A DNA stretch of 64,000 bases from Scytalidium lignicola (Eukaryota > Ascomycota > Leotiomycetes): contig NCSJ02000189.1 in NCBI GenBank assembly GCA_002812745.2, positions 1 to 64,000 on the forward strand. Direction: 5' to 3'. The position numbers and the translations under genes were made by a program. The notes under the pieces were generated by a model, which was given only the letters and a program-made list of their open reading frames with translations, made no database searches and was not told the DNA's origin. Positions 25,469 to 37,178 of this stretch are shown here, piece after piece; within the stretch, counting starts at the first letter, position 1, and every line of letters starts with the position of its first letter.

Positions 25469-28400
25469 TAAAAAATTCCAGACCAGCTGGCTCTATCCTT
25501 TATGTGTGAAGTCGGCAGACGAATGACGCTAGGGTGAACTGAGAACCGTGAGATTGTTTAAACAAAGTATAACTTGGCTTGCGCTCTAGTCAAGGGGCGA
25601 GAACTGTCTGAGATACCTAAGAGAGTCAGCAAGGCCTACAACATAGGTTGTGAGAGGGTAAGAGTCTGATTCCATAGCAAGGTATGTCAAAGACGGGTAG
25701 CAGCATGTTGTACTTCCAAGCGTTCCAACCTTAGAAGCCATATTCGAGGCCTTCGGGTGGCTGCAAGCTGCAATAACGCCCTAGTTATGGCATCTTCTGC
25801 TCCAAGGGAAAGATTGTACCACATACCTCGTCTTAATCCCAAACTGCTCTATCTCTAAAAGCAAAAACACAATTTTCTCCTTGCTATACTCAATGGTCAG
25901 ACAGGAACCACGTAAGACCTTTGAGGTCCACCAATGAAACGATTGTACGGCGTATGATTCGCCAGCAATTGCAATATGGAAGGAAGACAAGAGAGATCGA
26001 AAATTGAACTCTTTCCTCCTTTTTCCCTTTCAGACGAAAACAGAAATTTAGGGATTGCGGGATTCAATAATTAAGGTGGTATGCAGGTGGACAGAAAGCA
26101 AATTAAAAAAGCCAGGACCACCCGCCGTAAAGGAGGGAGGTAATATGTTCAATAATGCGAGGTCAGGGCGTTAAGTGGATAAGGCGACCAAGGGATGCTC
26201 TGAATACAAGTAGACCCAATGGAAATATGTTGAGCCTCTCTACCAACTCATGCTCTTCTTGATTTTTTAACAGCTTGTTTGGTGGCGCGAGCAAATGTCG
26301 CCACCACCAACGGCATTCCCGTGAACGATATATGTCATTTTTTGTCGCTCGGTATTGCGATCGGATCGCGACCTCAGATCGCATTTGCGCACGGTACTGT
26401 ATCTTTTAGGGCGGCATGAGCTTAGATAATATGGGCACGGGTTGTCATAGCATTACTCGCCCCTTCGAGAGGCTATGTCCAGGACATCCGGACGCAATAT
26501 GGTGACCATGTCGTGGAAAGTCGCTGTCTCCGACCGAATGTGGTGTTATTCAGGCGTGTCTTACAGATCTCTCGGTTACCTATCATCATACATTCCAATA
26601 CGGTAGAGCTTCTTCGCCTCCCTTTCTAGACTCTTCGTCATTCTGAAGCGGCGATATGGTAGTATAATTTATAGGCTTCTACCGCCTTCTCTGTTATCAG
26701 CTACCTTTGTCCCTTGGCGTGCTACTGCAGCAGCTATGAGAATGCTCTGTTCCAGAACATCATCGAATCGCCTTTTCTATGTGATATGCTCCGGGTCGCG
26801 AGAAGATACTGCAGCAACTCGAGTAACAAGAAGACGGGAAGATGAGCAGCGTTGAGTACGGCCGGCTGATGGGACAGGTTTGTTGGTGTCAACGGTAACC
26901 ATTCTCAACAATTACGATGTCGAGGCCGGATACTGCAGTTATGCACGACTTGTTACCAATTGTGCCTTTCCATAGGTGCTTCTTCTGGCTCATGACCTCC
27001 CTGCTGCTGCCGGTTGACGACGCATGTGTGTTGTCATCCCGCCATTCCATCAATATTTAATGTTTTCTTTTTTATAAAGAAATCGAGTGTACCATTGGGG
27101 GTTGTGGTACTTTCCCGAGACGAGCACGGCCAGCCCATGCTATCTTCTACTGGTATGTGGCTGGGCGTAGTATATCCCCCCAGATCCCCTGAAAACATGA
27201 GGTGTAATGGACGTCTCCTATTTGCAGCAGAAGATGCCGTCTTCCTGATTTCATAAAGATAGGTTTAATTAATCCAATTGGAAGTGGTCGGAATAGGGAA
27301 GCCATCAAGATCGGATCTAACAATGAGGCTGTTGTAACTCGGATTCTCATCCGTAAATGTCAACCAACGAATCTTTAGTAGCCTATATCACCGAACCATG
27401 CCACTATACTTTTGTACCAATAACTGCCGGTTGTTTCGTGACTAGAGATGGTATCGAGCCGTAGATCCAGAACGCCAGAGTTCCTCAACTATTATTTTTA
27501 AAGTAGGATCGGCGAATACTACGATGATGTTGTCAGCTTATGGAGGAAGCAATCTATAACCTAACTTTGTAAAGTTCACTTACCGTAGCATTGTGACTAT
27601 AATTTCTTGGATATCATAACTCCCGATTTATACCAAGGAAATTCTGTAAGAAATACTAGCCACAGCCTCAACCTGGAATCTGAGGCGAAATAAAGCATGT
27701 AGTTATGACCTCTCTTTTCTCGAACTAGCCCATGGTGTCTTTCGTAGTAAACTTCCTGACCAGACCCTGAGATCATGTTTGGCCTTGAAAGGTATTCCAA
27801 CTGCCCCTCCTAACAAGGAATTTCAAGGACTTAAAAGTAAAATTTCCTGGAAAGAGTAGCGTAGCCGTAGCATTCTTTCCAAATAATGAAACCAAGTTTT
27901 TGACGGCCCTGGCCTACTTAGCACGGCCGCCTTACGGCAGCCTCGTGAGATATCGCCAACTGGAGAGGTTTGTAGACCAACAGCAAGAAAAACCCAAAAA
28001 GATTAAGAAAAAGAAGGCAAATTTTAGGCAGAAAAGAAAAATTTCACCGTAGACGTATACTTATCATAGGAAGAGGAAAGCGAAAAGATGAAGAGGGCTT
28101 GATGTGGAATTCCAGGCAGGAAGGGGCGAAGAACAGCGTAGGCTGCGATGCGAATAATATATAGGCGGCTAATAAACGCTTCGTGGCTAAACTCAACTAG
28201 CATAAGACTTTAATGCCTGCCGTGCGGCTCTGTAGCGTTGTGTTTTGTCTCATAAAATAATAAATTATTGAGCCAATTAGAAAAATGCAAATAAAATTCC
28301 TCGATCATTGCCTCCTTCAGTGGTTAAAGGAGTAAACGCGGTCGTCCGGAGCCTCACCGTAGATCGTACATTGATCTCATTGTAGCATCACCTCGATAGC

Positions 28401-29005
28401 ATTTCACTTTAAGTAATTGTAGATCAGAAAGCATCTTACTGAATGGGTATCATTGCTGACAAGTATCTTTATACACACGAGCTTGGTACACCCCAGAGCG
28501 GTCATCACATCTTTGTACCAACATATATATCCTCCACCCAGTCAAATCTAACAAGCTGCGCCCAATTCCGCACAGAAAAAAGTATGTCGCCCGCTCAAAT
28601 TCGCGTAGATGCTCTGAATAGTGAAAACAAAATATCGACCATAGGTGATGATATAACAAAACACACCACGTACTCCCGCTTGTAAATTTAGAATTTCTCG
28701 AATACCCCAACTCGATCCAGAGAGCAGCAAAAGATCGAAGCTTTAAAAGAAAGATCCGGTACAAGCTGTTAAATAGAATCTGAGTTGCAAGGATATGCTC
28801 GGAAACATCTTGCGTGTGTGGTGAGGCAGAAAATTCTTCAGATCCAGTGAAGAATGTCCATGCTATTTGAAAGATTAACCTTGGCCATCGGTGACACTGA
28901 CACCTCCTTAAGTACGCCAANTTTTTTCTATCCTTTGAGACACAAAAAATGGACCAATTATCATCCCAATAAGGCTTAGTGAACGAATCAAGTCCGATGG
29001 GCTAA
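25469..29005. other. Gene-free intergenic region
   Basis: About 3.5 kb with the upstream region of the Tcp11 gene on the left and the 3' flank of ARP1 on the right. The open frames are short and overlap on both strands. There is a GGTACTGTAT motif at 26393-26402 and an ambiguous base before a T run at 28921. No gene or recognisable element is visible. Confidence 0.4.
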
Positions 29006-30448
29006 CTACGTAAACTTTGTATGGATGATGTCTGGGTTTTCATGCCAGTCATCAATACTAACCCACATCTAAACAAGCATTAGCATTCTGAATATCAAGC
29101 CATTAATGAGATCATAATTTCTAAAACTCACCTTCCTGAAAGTACTCAAACCGGCCAAGATACTGCCACCAATCCACGTAGAATACTTCCTCTCCGGCGG
29201 GGCAAAAATCTTGATTCTCATATCTTTTACTGCAAGTCTCTGTACCTCATGAAGAAGTCGATCACCAAAACCCTTGGTTAAAGTACTACCACCAGAGAGA
29301 ACTATATTCCCAAACAGCTCCTTTCGAAGGTCGAGATCCGTCCGGTTAATCGCATCGACAACGATTTGATGGATACCAGGATACTCCAGTCCGATGATTT
29401 CTGGATCAAAAAGAATTTCAGGAGCGCGGAAACGCTCTGCTCCAACCTAAAATTCAAGTTTTTAACAAAAGCTCGATCCAGTTATGGGGCAAAGGGTAAT
29501 GAAGGTATGGAGACTGCCTTCCAAAAGCTTACCTTGATCTTATTCCCATCTGGTAAAACGTACTCCACAACTCTTCCATCTCCGGGCTTTGCGCTACTCC
29601 ATTCCTTTTCCTCTCTCTTCGGATCCGCCGCCACATAACTGACCTTCTCTTTGATCATCCTAACAACTTCCTTCTCAGCACTTGTATGAAACACATAACC
29701 ACTTCTCCTTAACAGCAGCTGTAAATGCTCTGTGACATCCCTTCCGGCCACATCTATTCTCCGTATCGAACTCGGCATGGCGAATCCTTGATATACTGGT
29801 ACTGCATGGGAGACCCCGTCACCGGCGTCCAGAACTATTCCTGTCGTCCGGCCAGATGCGTAGAGAGAGAGAACAGCCTGTATGGAAGTGTAGAGAGCTG
29901 GAACATTGAAAGTCTCGAATAGGATCTGGGCAGCTGTGTCGCGGTTACTACGAGGATTGAGTGGTGGTTCCGTTAAGAGGACTGGATGCTGTTGTATCAA
30001 AACGCAAAATTAGCCACAATCATTTCCCCCAATCTCTCCATACTCCTCCAATTTCCACATTCTATCCCAAATATTGCTCTTTCTCATAGTTCTTTTTCTT
30101 CTTTCAAGGCTCCAAAACTCTCCCACCTCCCAATAAACTCACCTCTTCACTAAGCGTTTTCAACCCCTCCGTATAAACCCACTCCCAAATCCTCTCCATA
30201 TCATCCCAATCCGTAACAATCCCATGCTCTAGCGGATATCTTATCTTCAACAATCCCCTTAACTCCTGCGCCCTCTGCCCGATAAACACGTCCCCCTCAA
30301 GCGCACCGGCAAGCACGCGCAGATGCTTCGGCCGGCCGACAAACGATGGGAAAAAGCATTTAGGCAGGTCGTCGCCGGCAAATCCGGCGCGGATAGTACC
30401 GCTGCCGTTATCAAGGACTATAGGGGCGTTGTGGAGAGTGTCTGTCAT
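29006..30448 (-). CDS. ARP1: Actin-related protein 1 (centractin), dynactin subunit
   Basis: Four minus-strand exons, 30448-30143, 29988-29533, 29446-29132 and 29068-29006, encode 379 residues, the usual Arp1 length. All junctions keep frame (GTGAGT/GTAAGC donors; CAG/TAG acceptors). Arp1 forms the short actin-like filament of dynactin, which couples dynein to cargo and drives nuclear and vesicle movement in hyphae. Visible signatures are the N-terminal nucleotide-binding loop [14 protein letters not shown], the Arp1-type segment [13 protein letters not shown], the second phosphate loop [15 protein letters not shown], and the actin-fold segment [15 protein letters not shown]. The last exon ([14 protein letters not shown]) replaces the conventional-actin C-terminus, and the divergence from actin itself is clear. 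Homologues are Neurospora ro-4 and Aspergillus nudK. Confidence 0.96.
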
Positions 30449-31067
30449 TGTTGCGGAGAGAGGTAGTAGGCAAGCACCGCCTTTTGTTTAAGGGGAGAGA
30501 GGGAGCGATTATATACGTCAAAAACCGGAGACAGACGGTGGTTGGATTTAGGTGGGTGGAAGAAATTATGTACGGAGGAAAAAGAAGGAGAAATGAGTGA
30601 CTTTGAATGGAGGCTTGAGCGGAACAGAAGTTGAGAGGTGATGGAATGTGTGGTTAGGTTTGGTTGGTTGTCCTCCTGAAATTGTTCGCGTAGCTTTTTT
30701 GGGGAGACGCGAAATACCGTAATGTGTGGATTTACAGGGGTAGCTTTATCCCCAAGCTTTCGAACCGTCACCCCTCAAGAGTAGTTGTAGAAATGTTTGA
30801 AATTCTCAAATCCATAGGATTATGATGTATTCAAGTCACATTAATTTGTGGTGATAGGCATCTTATGAATTTTTTGTAACTTGTCCTGTATTTATTCTAT
30901 ATGGTGTCTTGGCCATCTAAGAGCTTGCAGTAGATAGCTTTAATCTATCAGAACTACGATGCACTCCCTGTTCCTCCAGTGACTTAAGTCACAGAACCAG
31001 GAGCTCCAAACAACAAAACTCCAAAATATATGCATGCAATATCCAAAGCATAGCATCTTTCCCGGAA
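30449..31067. other. ARP1 upstream region and EamA-gene 5'-side spacer
   Basis: This holds the promoter and 5' leader of ARP1, including a purine-rich plus strand (pyrimidine-rich on the ARP1 sense strand) around 30480-30620. It also holds the 3' flank of the divergent-oriented downstream transporter gene, which is on the same strand. A 327-nt frame at 30445-30771 overlaps the leader and has no domain; I treat it as non-coding. Confidence 0.4.
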
Positions 31068-32608
31068 CTAGCTAGAGAACGCAGCGCGGTCTCGTGGGAG
31101 TTCATCTAATTGAACCTGGACATCGCCATCTATGTTTTGCAACATGCCCATCTCCTCATCATGATCCCCATCATCTTCGTTAATATGATTCGGTGCAGCT
31201 CTATCCACGACCTCATCTTTCTTCACTGCAACATAAATAGCACTCCCAAGAATTAACCCACTCCCAGCCAAACTCCACCAGTCCGGAGTTGTCCCAAAAA
31301 TAACCTTATCCAACGCCAAAGCAAAAAGCATATTCGTATAAATCATTGTCGTAGCCCGAACTCCACCTCCTTTCCCTGCCATTCCCTTCGTCATGAGAAA
31401 CTGCGTTATGAAGCCACATACACCAAGGAAAGTTAGCAATCCAAATTGCCGCAAGTTGTGAGGCCACTCAAAATGCAGGTTATCGGCGAGTTTGAGTGGC
31501 TCCGCAAGACTAAGGACGGAGGTGCTGACGATGAGACAAAAGACTCCAAAGTAGTTGACTGAGATCAGGGGGTGAGCACGGGTCCCGACCAGCCGAATAG
31601 AGGTAAATGCACCAGCACTGCCAATGACTCCAATGAGGGATACGCCTACGGCAGAGAGGCGCTGGAATGCAGTTACTTCGTGGATATTAGTATTGGAGTT
31701 AGTCGTAGTTGTGGTTTCAACAGAAGCTGTAGTGTTTGATGCGGTGGCCGTAGAAGTGCTTGAGGAGGATGACAAGAAAGATGTAGGGCGGGCGATTAGA
31801 AGGACTCCAATCAGGGCAATCAGACTAGCGTATTGAGATGAGCGGGCGAATGGTTCATGGAGCAAGAAGTAGCAGCCATAGCTGGCGACAGCTGGTGCGA
31901 GGAAGCTGATAACGACGGTTTCGGCAATAGGGAGATACCTGAGAGCGTCTAAAAAACGGTTAGGCTAGCTGTTCCGCAATATTACAGAGGAAAAAGAGTG
32001 ATAAACTCATGTTATGACTTACAATAAGTCCCGTAAACGCCAAAGAACCCACTCAATCCTCTAAGAACGAGCAACCATCTAACCTTCCTCGCCCCCAATG
32101 GGAAATCAGGCGTCTTCTTCCACCACATCCACAAACTAGCTAGCACCACAGTTACGGACATCCGCGCAAACAAGATCTGGAAAGGTTGCATGCCTCCATC
32201 CTCAATTTCTAACAACCGAGTGGCGACATTCATCAGGGCCCCGAAGAACTGGGAGAGAGCAACATAGACTAGACCCTGATTCCGTTGCCAAAATTCATCA
32301 GCGTAGGCTCGTACCCTTTCGGATATAGTTGCATTTGGAGAATGTGCTGAGGAGGGATATGTAGGATATGGCGAGGCAGCACGAGAGAGTGTGGAGATAG
32401 TGCTGAAAGAGGCTCGGCGAAAGGCATTGGGATCGAGGAGGGAGTTATCTCGTTCCTTGGATGGAGGTGCTAGGAGTCCATTGGCATCAGAACCACCGTT
32501 CAGCGCTATATCGAAGTTCGACGGCAGGCCATGCAGGAGTTCATCGAAACCTTCGTCTGGCTCATGCTTTACAGGGGAGTAGTAACTATGGGTGCGGCCT
32601 CGAGACAT
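31068..32608 (-). CDS. EamA (DMT-superfamily) membrane transporter
   Basis: Two minus-strand exons, 32608-32023 and 31948-31068, are joined by a 74-nt intron (GTAAGT...TTTTAG) and encode 488 residues. A polar cytosolic N-terminus of about 110 residues precedes around ten hydrophobic helices in two EamA repeats. The first repeat includes GLVYVALSQFFGALMNVATR, LFARMSVTVVLASLWMWW and LRYLPIAETVVISFLAPAVA. The second includes VGVSLIGVIGSAGAFTSIR, LTFLGVCGFITQFLMTKGMA and WSLAGSGLILGSAIYVAV. A Ser/Thr-rich insert (about residues 265-300) lies between helices. The ATIRLVGTRA-like and RYLPIAE motifs resemble the SLC35G/acyl-malonyl-condensing branch of the drug/metabolite transporter superfamily. 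The substrate cannot be read from sequence. The C-terminal tail is acidic. Confidence 0.9.
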
Positions 32609-33776
32609 TGTTTATTATCTTTTGAATATCATGGCAGAAGGCTGAATAATCTAATAACTTAGTGACCCTAGTGGCGCGAAGTCCCGGCGTTTAGGAACGG
32701 TGAACCCGTTCTTAAATGCAAAAGAATAAAAGGTCTCCAAGCCAGTGATCCAATCAAAGAGAAAAATGAGATGAAGAGTTAAGAGTTAAGAGTTAAGAAT
32801 AAGAAGAGGAAATGATGAAAAGAAGATGCTGGAGAAAAGAGATTTAACAGACCCAAAAGAGAAGAGAGAGAAGATGGAAGACTGTCCGAATTACCTAACC
32901 TCCTCCATCGGTGGGAGAGCGAGTCCAGCCAGCCCACTAATGAATAACTCCGATGTTGGTGGTAGCAAGTCACATGGTGGGGCGCCTCTAGCAGTTAGCA
33001 ATTCCTGCCCCGCGACTGGTTGGTCCTCGATCCTTTTGCAATCTCTGCTGCATATGCTCTTCCCCTCGATGCAACACTGCAAACATGATGGTGCGCTGTG
33101 AATTATTCCGGAATTAATTTTTAATTTTTATTAATCCCGTCTGTCCTCCGTTGTTTTCGAGACTTTCGCAGTTCAAGTATGAATAGCGAGAACCCTTTGA
33201 ACTTCCCTTTGGATTTGGACGAAGGCTGGGGAAGGAGACGGGACGTGCGGGTGCGGGTAAGCAACTTATCGATTAAGCCCTGTGCATCCGAGCGGGCCTA
33301 GGCTTCCGCTCCGTTCTCGCTCCTCCAATGTTACATTTCATGTTTCCACGCCTTGCCAGTTACGGGCCAGTTACTGCAACTTTGTTCCTGGTGTGCTGCA
33401 TGGTTGAAATCCAAAATATCGTGAGGAGTAGTCTGCCTGTATGTAATGAAACTACAAGTCAGAATATAAGTGTACCTGTGTACCGTGCCATCATAACAAC
33501 AACTCTCGCAAAATAACAACCCATTGTATTTTTATTTATCAATAATCTAACAGTACAAGGTGTGTGTGTGGCTTGCTGCCGCCGGGTATCACCAATGCTC
33601 TCAATTATGCCTCTGACGCCATTGTTATGCTCCCAGAAAAGACACAAACCCACCAAACCTCATCACCAGATGGATGTGTGGAGACATCAAGAAAAGACTC
33701 CCAATGCCCGTGAGCCATAGTATAACAATTTGCCAGACCAAACCAAACCAAAGTCAAAGAAACAAGAAGAAAAACA
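32609..33776. other. Intergenic region: EamA promoter and TAF13 3' flank
   Basis: About 1.2 kb. The left part is the promoter and leader of the transporter gene and contains a 7-nt tandem repeat (32774-32794). The right part is the 3' flank of TAF13. Small frames on both strands overlap one another and are unconvincing. Confidence 0.4.
32774..32794. repeat. Tandem repeat AAGAGTT x3
   Basis: Three exact copies of a 7-nt unit lie about 170 nt upstream of the transporter start codon. This is probably a simple microsatellite in the leader or promoter. Confidence 0.8.
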
Positions 33777-34308
33777 TCACCTCCCATGTCCTGTTCCAGT
33801 ACTCTTCCCACCAACAGTCCGAGTATCCATATCTACATCATCGTCCCCCTCTCCGAGAGGCTCTTCCTGACCTGTCATCGCTATCACATTATCCTTTGTA
33901 ATCTTGTCATCGTTCACATCCAGTGTCTTCCGAGCCCGATCGATCTCATCTTTCTTCCCAAAGACCTCTTCGATCTTGCCTAGATACGTCGGATTTTTGC
34001 GGCAGGCAAACTTGATGTCGTCGAGCTTGATCTTTTGCCGGCCCGCGAGCGACGCGGAGCGTGAGGCTTCAAAGCAGAGCTCTGTGATAAAATCGGTGAG
34101 CAGTTCATCGAGAACACGTTTGCTGGAGTCAAGCGACTGTGGGACGTCTCCGTGAGCGAAGAGGAAGTGTTGTACTGCAGTAATTATTAGCTAATGCTAA
34201 TTGGTTGTATTTGTAAAACGTGTCAAACATATCTTGCTAGTACTTACATTCTTGGTCTGAGAAAGATTGTTGACCTCGATTTTTGCCGATTCGTGCTCGA
34301 GGCTCCAT
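33777..34308 (-). CDS. TAF13: TFIID subunit TAF13
   Basis: Two minus-strand exons, 34308-34248 and 34174-33777, are joined across a 73-nt intron (GTAAGT...CTGCAG) and give 152 residues. The protein starts MEPRARIGKNRGQQSFSDQE, then LQHFLFAHGDVPQSLDSSKR, RVLDELLTDFITELCFEA, AGRQKIKLDDIKFACRKNP and LGKIEEVFGKKDEIDRARKT. This is the TAF13 histone fold, which pairs with TAF11 in TFIID and helps position TBP at promoters. Length and layout match fungal TAF13. The C-terminal tail is acidic and Gly-rich. The start codon lies inside a longer reading frame in another phase (34197-35171); I prefer this start because MEPRAR...SFSDQE is the typical N-terminus. The arrangement is discussed in the findings. 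Confidence 0.94.
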
Positions 34309-35171
34309 AACTCTTTATTAGACAATCTAAACTCTCCAGTAGCCTCGGGAACAGATGGATATCTGTCGGGATCAGATTGGAGTTTGCCAACAATAGCCGG
34401 ATTCTGGTGGGTAGGCGTTGGAGATCTTAAGACTGGAGCAGGAGGAGGTATACGAGTGGAAAGTGGATAGTGATGACGAGCTGGATTGCTAGTGGATGGA
34501 AATGGAACAATGTGAGGTGCAAGAGGATGAACAAAGGCAGCTGGTTGCGGATAAGGTGCTGGATATCTTGTCCAAGGATGCTGGTATGAAGGAGGTTGAT
34601 GCTTCTCCTCGTTTCCGTTTCCGAATTGGTAGACTGAATCCGAATACCTGTTGACAACGGCGGAATGTTGCTGTGAAAGCGACAAGTATCTGTGTGGTAG
34701 AAGAGGTGGTATCAAATGTTTAGGTAAGGTTGATGCGTTTCCTGGAACGGCAGGGAAACGTCCGTAATAACCAGCTGAGTTTTGAGGATGGGCCGGCAAG
34801 TTTGTATAGATGGAAGGCCTGTACCCAATACGAGGGTAATTACCAATAACTTCGTTGTGTTGGATGTGTGGAGAAGGATTTAAACTAGGTTGAGAAGCAG
34901 CGGAATGTTCGACACGTTCTATTTTATGGTTATCAGGTCTAAGTCTTGGATCTAGGTTTCGATAGAATGTCCGCGGGGACTGAGCTGCACCAGCTTTATC
35001 TTCACAATCATCAGATTCTGAATCGCAAGAAATTAATTCATAATCTGTGGCTTTGTTTGGTATCTGGGCTGTCCCTTCTTGTTGGTCTTTCTTTGCTTTT
35101 GGCTCGTCTGGCTTGTCTGGCTCTTTGAAGCCGATAGACTGCTTGGAGATCTTCTGAAATGGTACCGACAT
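34197..35171 (-). CDS. 324-codon Pro/His/Tyr-rich open frame overlapping TAF13
   Basis: An uninterrupted 324-codon frame begins MSVPFQKISKQSIGFKEPDK. Its 3' end covers exon 1 of TAF13 in a different phase. The product is Pro/Ser/His/Tyr-rich and probably disordered, with a Lys/Glu/Asp-rich N-terminal segment (KPDEPKAKKDQQEG, SCDSESDDCEDKAG) and motifs such as YQHPWTRYPAPYPQP. No domain is recognisable. The length and composition make chance unlikely, so I think it is translated, or was until recently. The terminal part is uncertain. The gene may stop at 34197. It may instead splice at the same donor as TAF13 (34247); the alternative frame of TAF13 exon 2 then stays open for another 66 codons before a stop. 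Transcript data would be needed to decide. Confidence 0.6.
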   Translation of the reverse strand: MSVPFQKISKQSIGFKEPDKPDEPKAKKDQQEGTAQIPNKATDYELISCDSESDDCEDKAGAAQSPRTFYRNLDPRLRPDNHKIERVEHSAASQPSLNPSPHIQHNEVIGNYPRIGYRPSIYTNLPAHPQNSAGYYGRFPAVPGNASTLPKHLIPPLLPHRYLSLSQQHSAVVNRYSDSVYQFGNGNEEKHQPPSYQHPWTRYPAPYPQPAAFVHPLAPHIVPFPSTSNPARHHYPLSTRIPPPAPVLRSPTPTHQNPAIVGKLQSDPDRYPSVPEATGEFRLSNKELWSLEHESAKIEVNNLSQTKNVSTSKICLTRFTNTTN

Positions 35172-35981
35172 GGTTTACGTCGGTACTTTGTTTATCCGAC
35201 CAACCTGGTGTTTTTCCGATGAAAGTGTTACTGACTTTACCGAGAGGAACAAAGATATTCCGGGTTGCTCCTTTATCGAACTTGTTCTGGATGCGAACTG
35301 TCCTATGCGAAGACTCCAGAGTTATGAAGACACGAAAGTTTGGTTGTTGATCGCGTCACAAAGTCAAGATGGTTAGTTAAATTTTGGAATTTTAGATGTT
35401 TTCGTGCCCTGCTAACCCCGCCCAAAAGTCTGCGCTTTTCAATTTTCAATCTACTCTACTGGTGCTTCTGCTCCTCATTTGCACCAGTGCATATACACAC
35501 CAACTTTTCCCCGGTATTATGGATAGAAATAAGGACGGGTATATATTTTGCAACCAGTCGAATTATTTTCTTAGATTTACTAACTGTTGGTATAGCTTTC
35601 TTGGTCTCTTCTGGAAATGCGCTCGCATAGGGGAGCGACTGAGCCCCTACGTAAGTTTGTGCTGCGTAATGATGGCGGTTAGTTTTTCACCAACACACTC
35701 AAATGCTACAAATACTAACAGATTAAGGTCTCTCTCTTCATGGGCAACTAAAACTACGGGAATACAAATAGGCGTTAAGGATGGGAAAGACGTTCATTAG
35801 AGGTCACTTACCCAAGGTCGCAGTGTATAACAAGGGCTTGCAATTGTCAGCGGATATTGAGCGCAGTTTATCTTCTATAAAGAATTAATGAAAGTTGATG
35901 ACAAAAAGGATTACTTATTCTTTCTTTGTGCCCCAGTATACCATCTAAACGCCAACGCTAATGCTAAAAGTTAAAAGAAAC
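35172..35981. other. Intergenic region between same-strand genes
   Basis: About 0.8 kb upstream of the 324-codon frame and downstream of the 270-residue gene. Plus-strand frames at 35159-35376 and 35396-35800 are open, but they have no start context, domain or partner exon, so I do not call them genes. Confidence 0.35.
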
Positions 35982-36794
35982 TTAATTAATCGATCCACCA
36001 GCGACGTTGGTATTATCACTTTCTCCCCATATCTCCTTAATCTCTTGTTCCACAGACTTCATCGCACGAGCTATATCTTCCAACTTTGCAACTACTTCTA
36101 ATACGCCACCATTGACTTGCTGGAAATACTTATCATTCGCCTCCCTCCTTTTCCTGGCAAGTAAGATGTCTGTCTCGGTCTCCTCTTCCAGTCTTAGGTT
36201 TCTTCTTTCTGCTACAGCTGCAGCGGTACTACTAGGACCTGCACTAGCGCTTGGAACTGTACTTCTCCCTGCCTCAGTCTCTTCTGGACCGCCCATCCTT
36301 TCACTTCCAAGTAAGGCTCGTCCAAGTTTATTTTCCTGTTTGATCTCTCCAGCGTCATCAGCCTCAGTCCTAGCCCATGCTTTTGCAAGTTCGATTTGGG
36401 CTTTCCTTAATTCTTCAATCGCATCGTTATGTCCAGCCCCAAAGATATGTGTAGTATGTGCAGCATTTAATTCCACCTCCTCTAGCGTACTCTGCATTTC
36501 TGCCCATAGTGCATCCGTCCTGGCTGCCTGTTTCTGGCTATCAAAGGCCTGGACCATTGAAGGTCTCGAAATGCCGGTTGTTTCTGGTGGAGCCTCGAAG
36601 GGGGTGTGGGATGGTAATCGTTGCGACCTTTGTTGTATCAAAGGTACTCGAGAGGGGTTTGACGTAGGGGCTGCAGACAAGCTGCTTGGAAGGGAGATAT
36701 GGGACGCATTTTGAGATGGAGGACCTAGGAATAAGGATGGTGGTGGTTCTCTCAATTGTTTGACTCTATTCTTCGGTGACTCAGACATTGTCAC
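35982..36794 (-). CDS. 270-residue coiled-coil protein, unknown function
   Basis: A single minus-strand exon encodes 270 residues; the second Met (third codon) is an alternative start. The first 90 residues are Pro/Ser-rich and disordered (REPPPSLFLGPPSQ). From about 95 the chain is helical and charged: WAEMQSTLEEVELNAAHTTH, EELRKAQIELAKAWARTEAD, then RRNLRLEEETETDILLARKR and VVAKLEDIARAMKSVEQEIK. This suggests two coiled-coil segments separated by an Ala/Ser-rich linker. There is no signal peptide or membrane helix. I do not recognise the family; a subunit of a small coiled-coil complex (kinetochore, vesicle-tethering or BLOC-like) is possible but only a guess. It is divergently arranged with RPS23 and shares a 384-nt intergenic region with it. 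The opposite strand also has a 235-codon frame, judged a mirror of this gene. Confidence 0.8.
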   Translation of the reverse strand: MTMSESPKNRVKQLREPPPSLFLGPPSQNASHISLPSSLSAAPTSNPSRVPLIQQRSQRLPSHTPFEAPPETTGISRPSMVQAFDSQKQAARTDALWAEMQSTLEEVELNAAHTTHIFGAGHNDAIEELRKAQIELAKAWARTEADDAGEIKQENKLGRALLGSERMGGPEETEAGRSTVPSASAGPSSTAAAVAERRNLRLEEETETDILLARKRREANDKYFQQVNGGVLEVVAKLEDIARAMKSVEQEIKEIWGESDNTNVAGGSIN

Positions 36795-37178
36795 CAGTAA
36801 GTTCGCTCATAGAAAATGAGGTGATCGTTTCTTCTCTTCATCTACAAAGTAGTGTACAGGGAATTACAATAATCAGACAATCTACAAAGCTTTGACCTCA
36901 TCGTTATCGATGATGCGGCTACCGATAATGATTGCCTGATATATAAGGACTTGAATCATAAAAGTATCAGGCCACAAAGTGTGGGCTTTTCGCTTAGCGG
37001 ATTTCGCTCGCACACCCACAATTTTGAAAACTCTCAAAGAGGTCTCATCGACAAATCCACGACAACCACCATCCCATCCCCCATATCGCCATAAACCGGT
37101 TGGTACTCCCTACATCTTCATTTGACACTGCCAATTATCGATTCAACAATCTAACATCAGTCTTTTCGTCTAGCAATC
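36795..37178. promoter_or_regulatory. Shared divergent promoter region, coiled-coil gene and RPS23
   Basis: A 384-nt spacer separates two genes transcribed away from each other, so it should carry both promoters. The RPS23-side leader (37080-37178) is pyrimidine-rich on the plus strand, as is common before strongly expressed fungal genes. An inverted GAT/ATC-rich patch lies near 36900-36930. I cannot assign specific factor sites. Confidence 0.5.

Noticed and set aside
35159..35800. Plus-strand frames upstream of the 324-codon frame
   Set aside because: No domain and no partner exon; they mirror the promoter region of a minus-strand gene.
36007..36714. 235-codon plus-strand frame opposite the 270-residue gene
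   Set aside because: Its Ser/Leu/Ala/Cys-rich composition is what the antisense of the charged coiled-coil gene would give. The minus strand is the real one.
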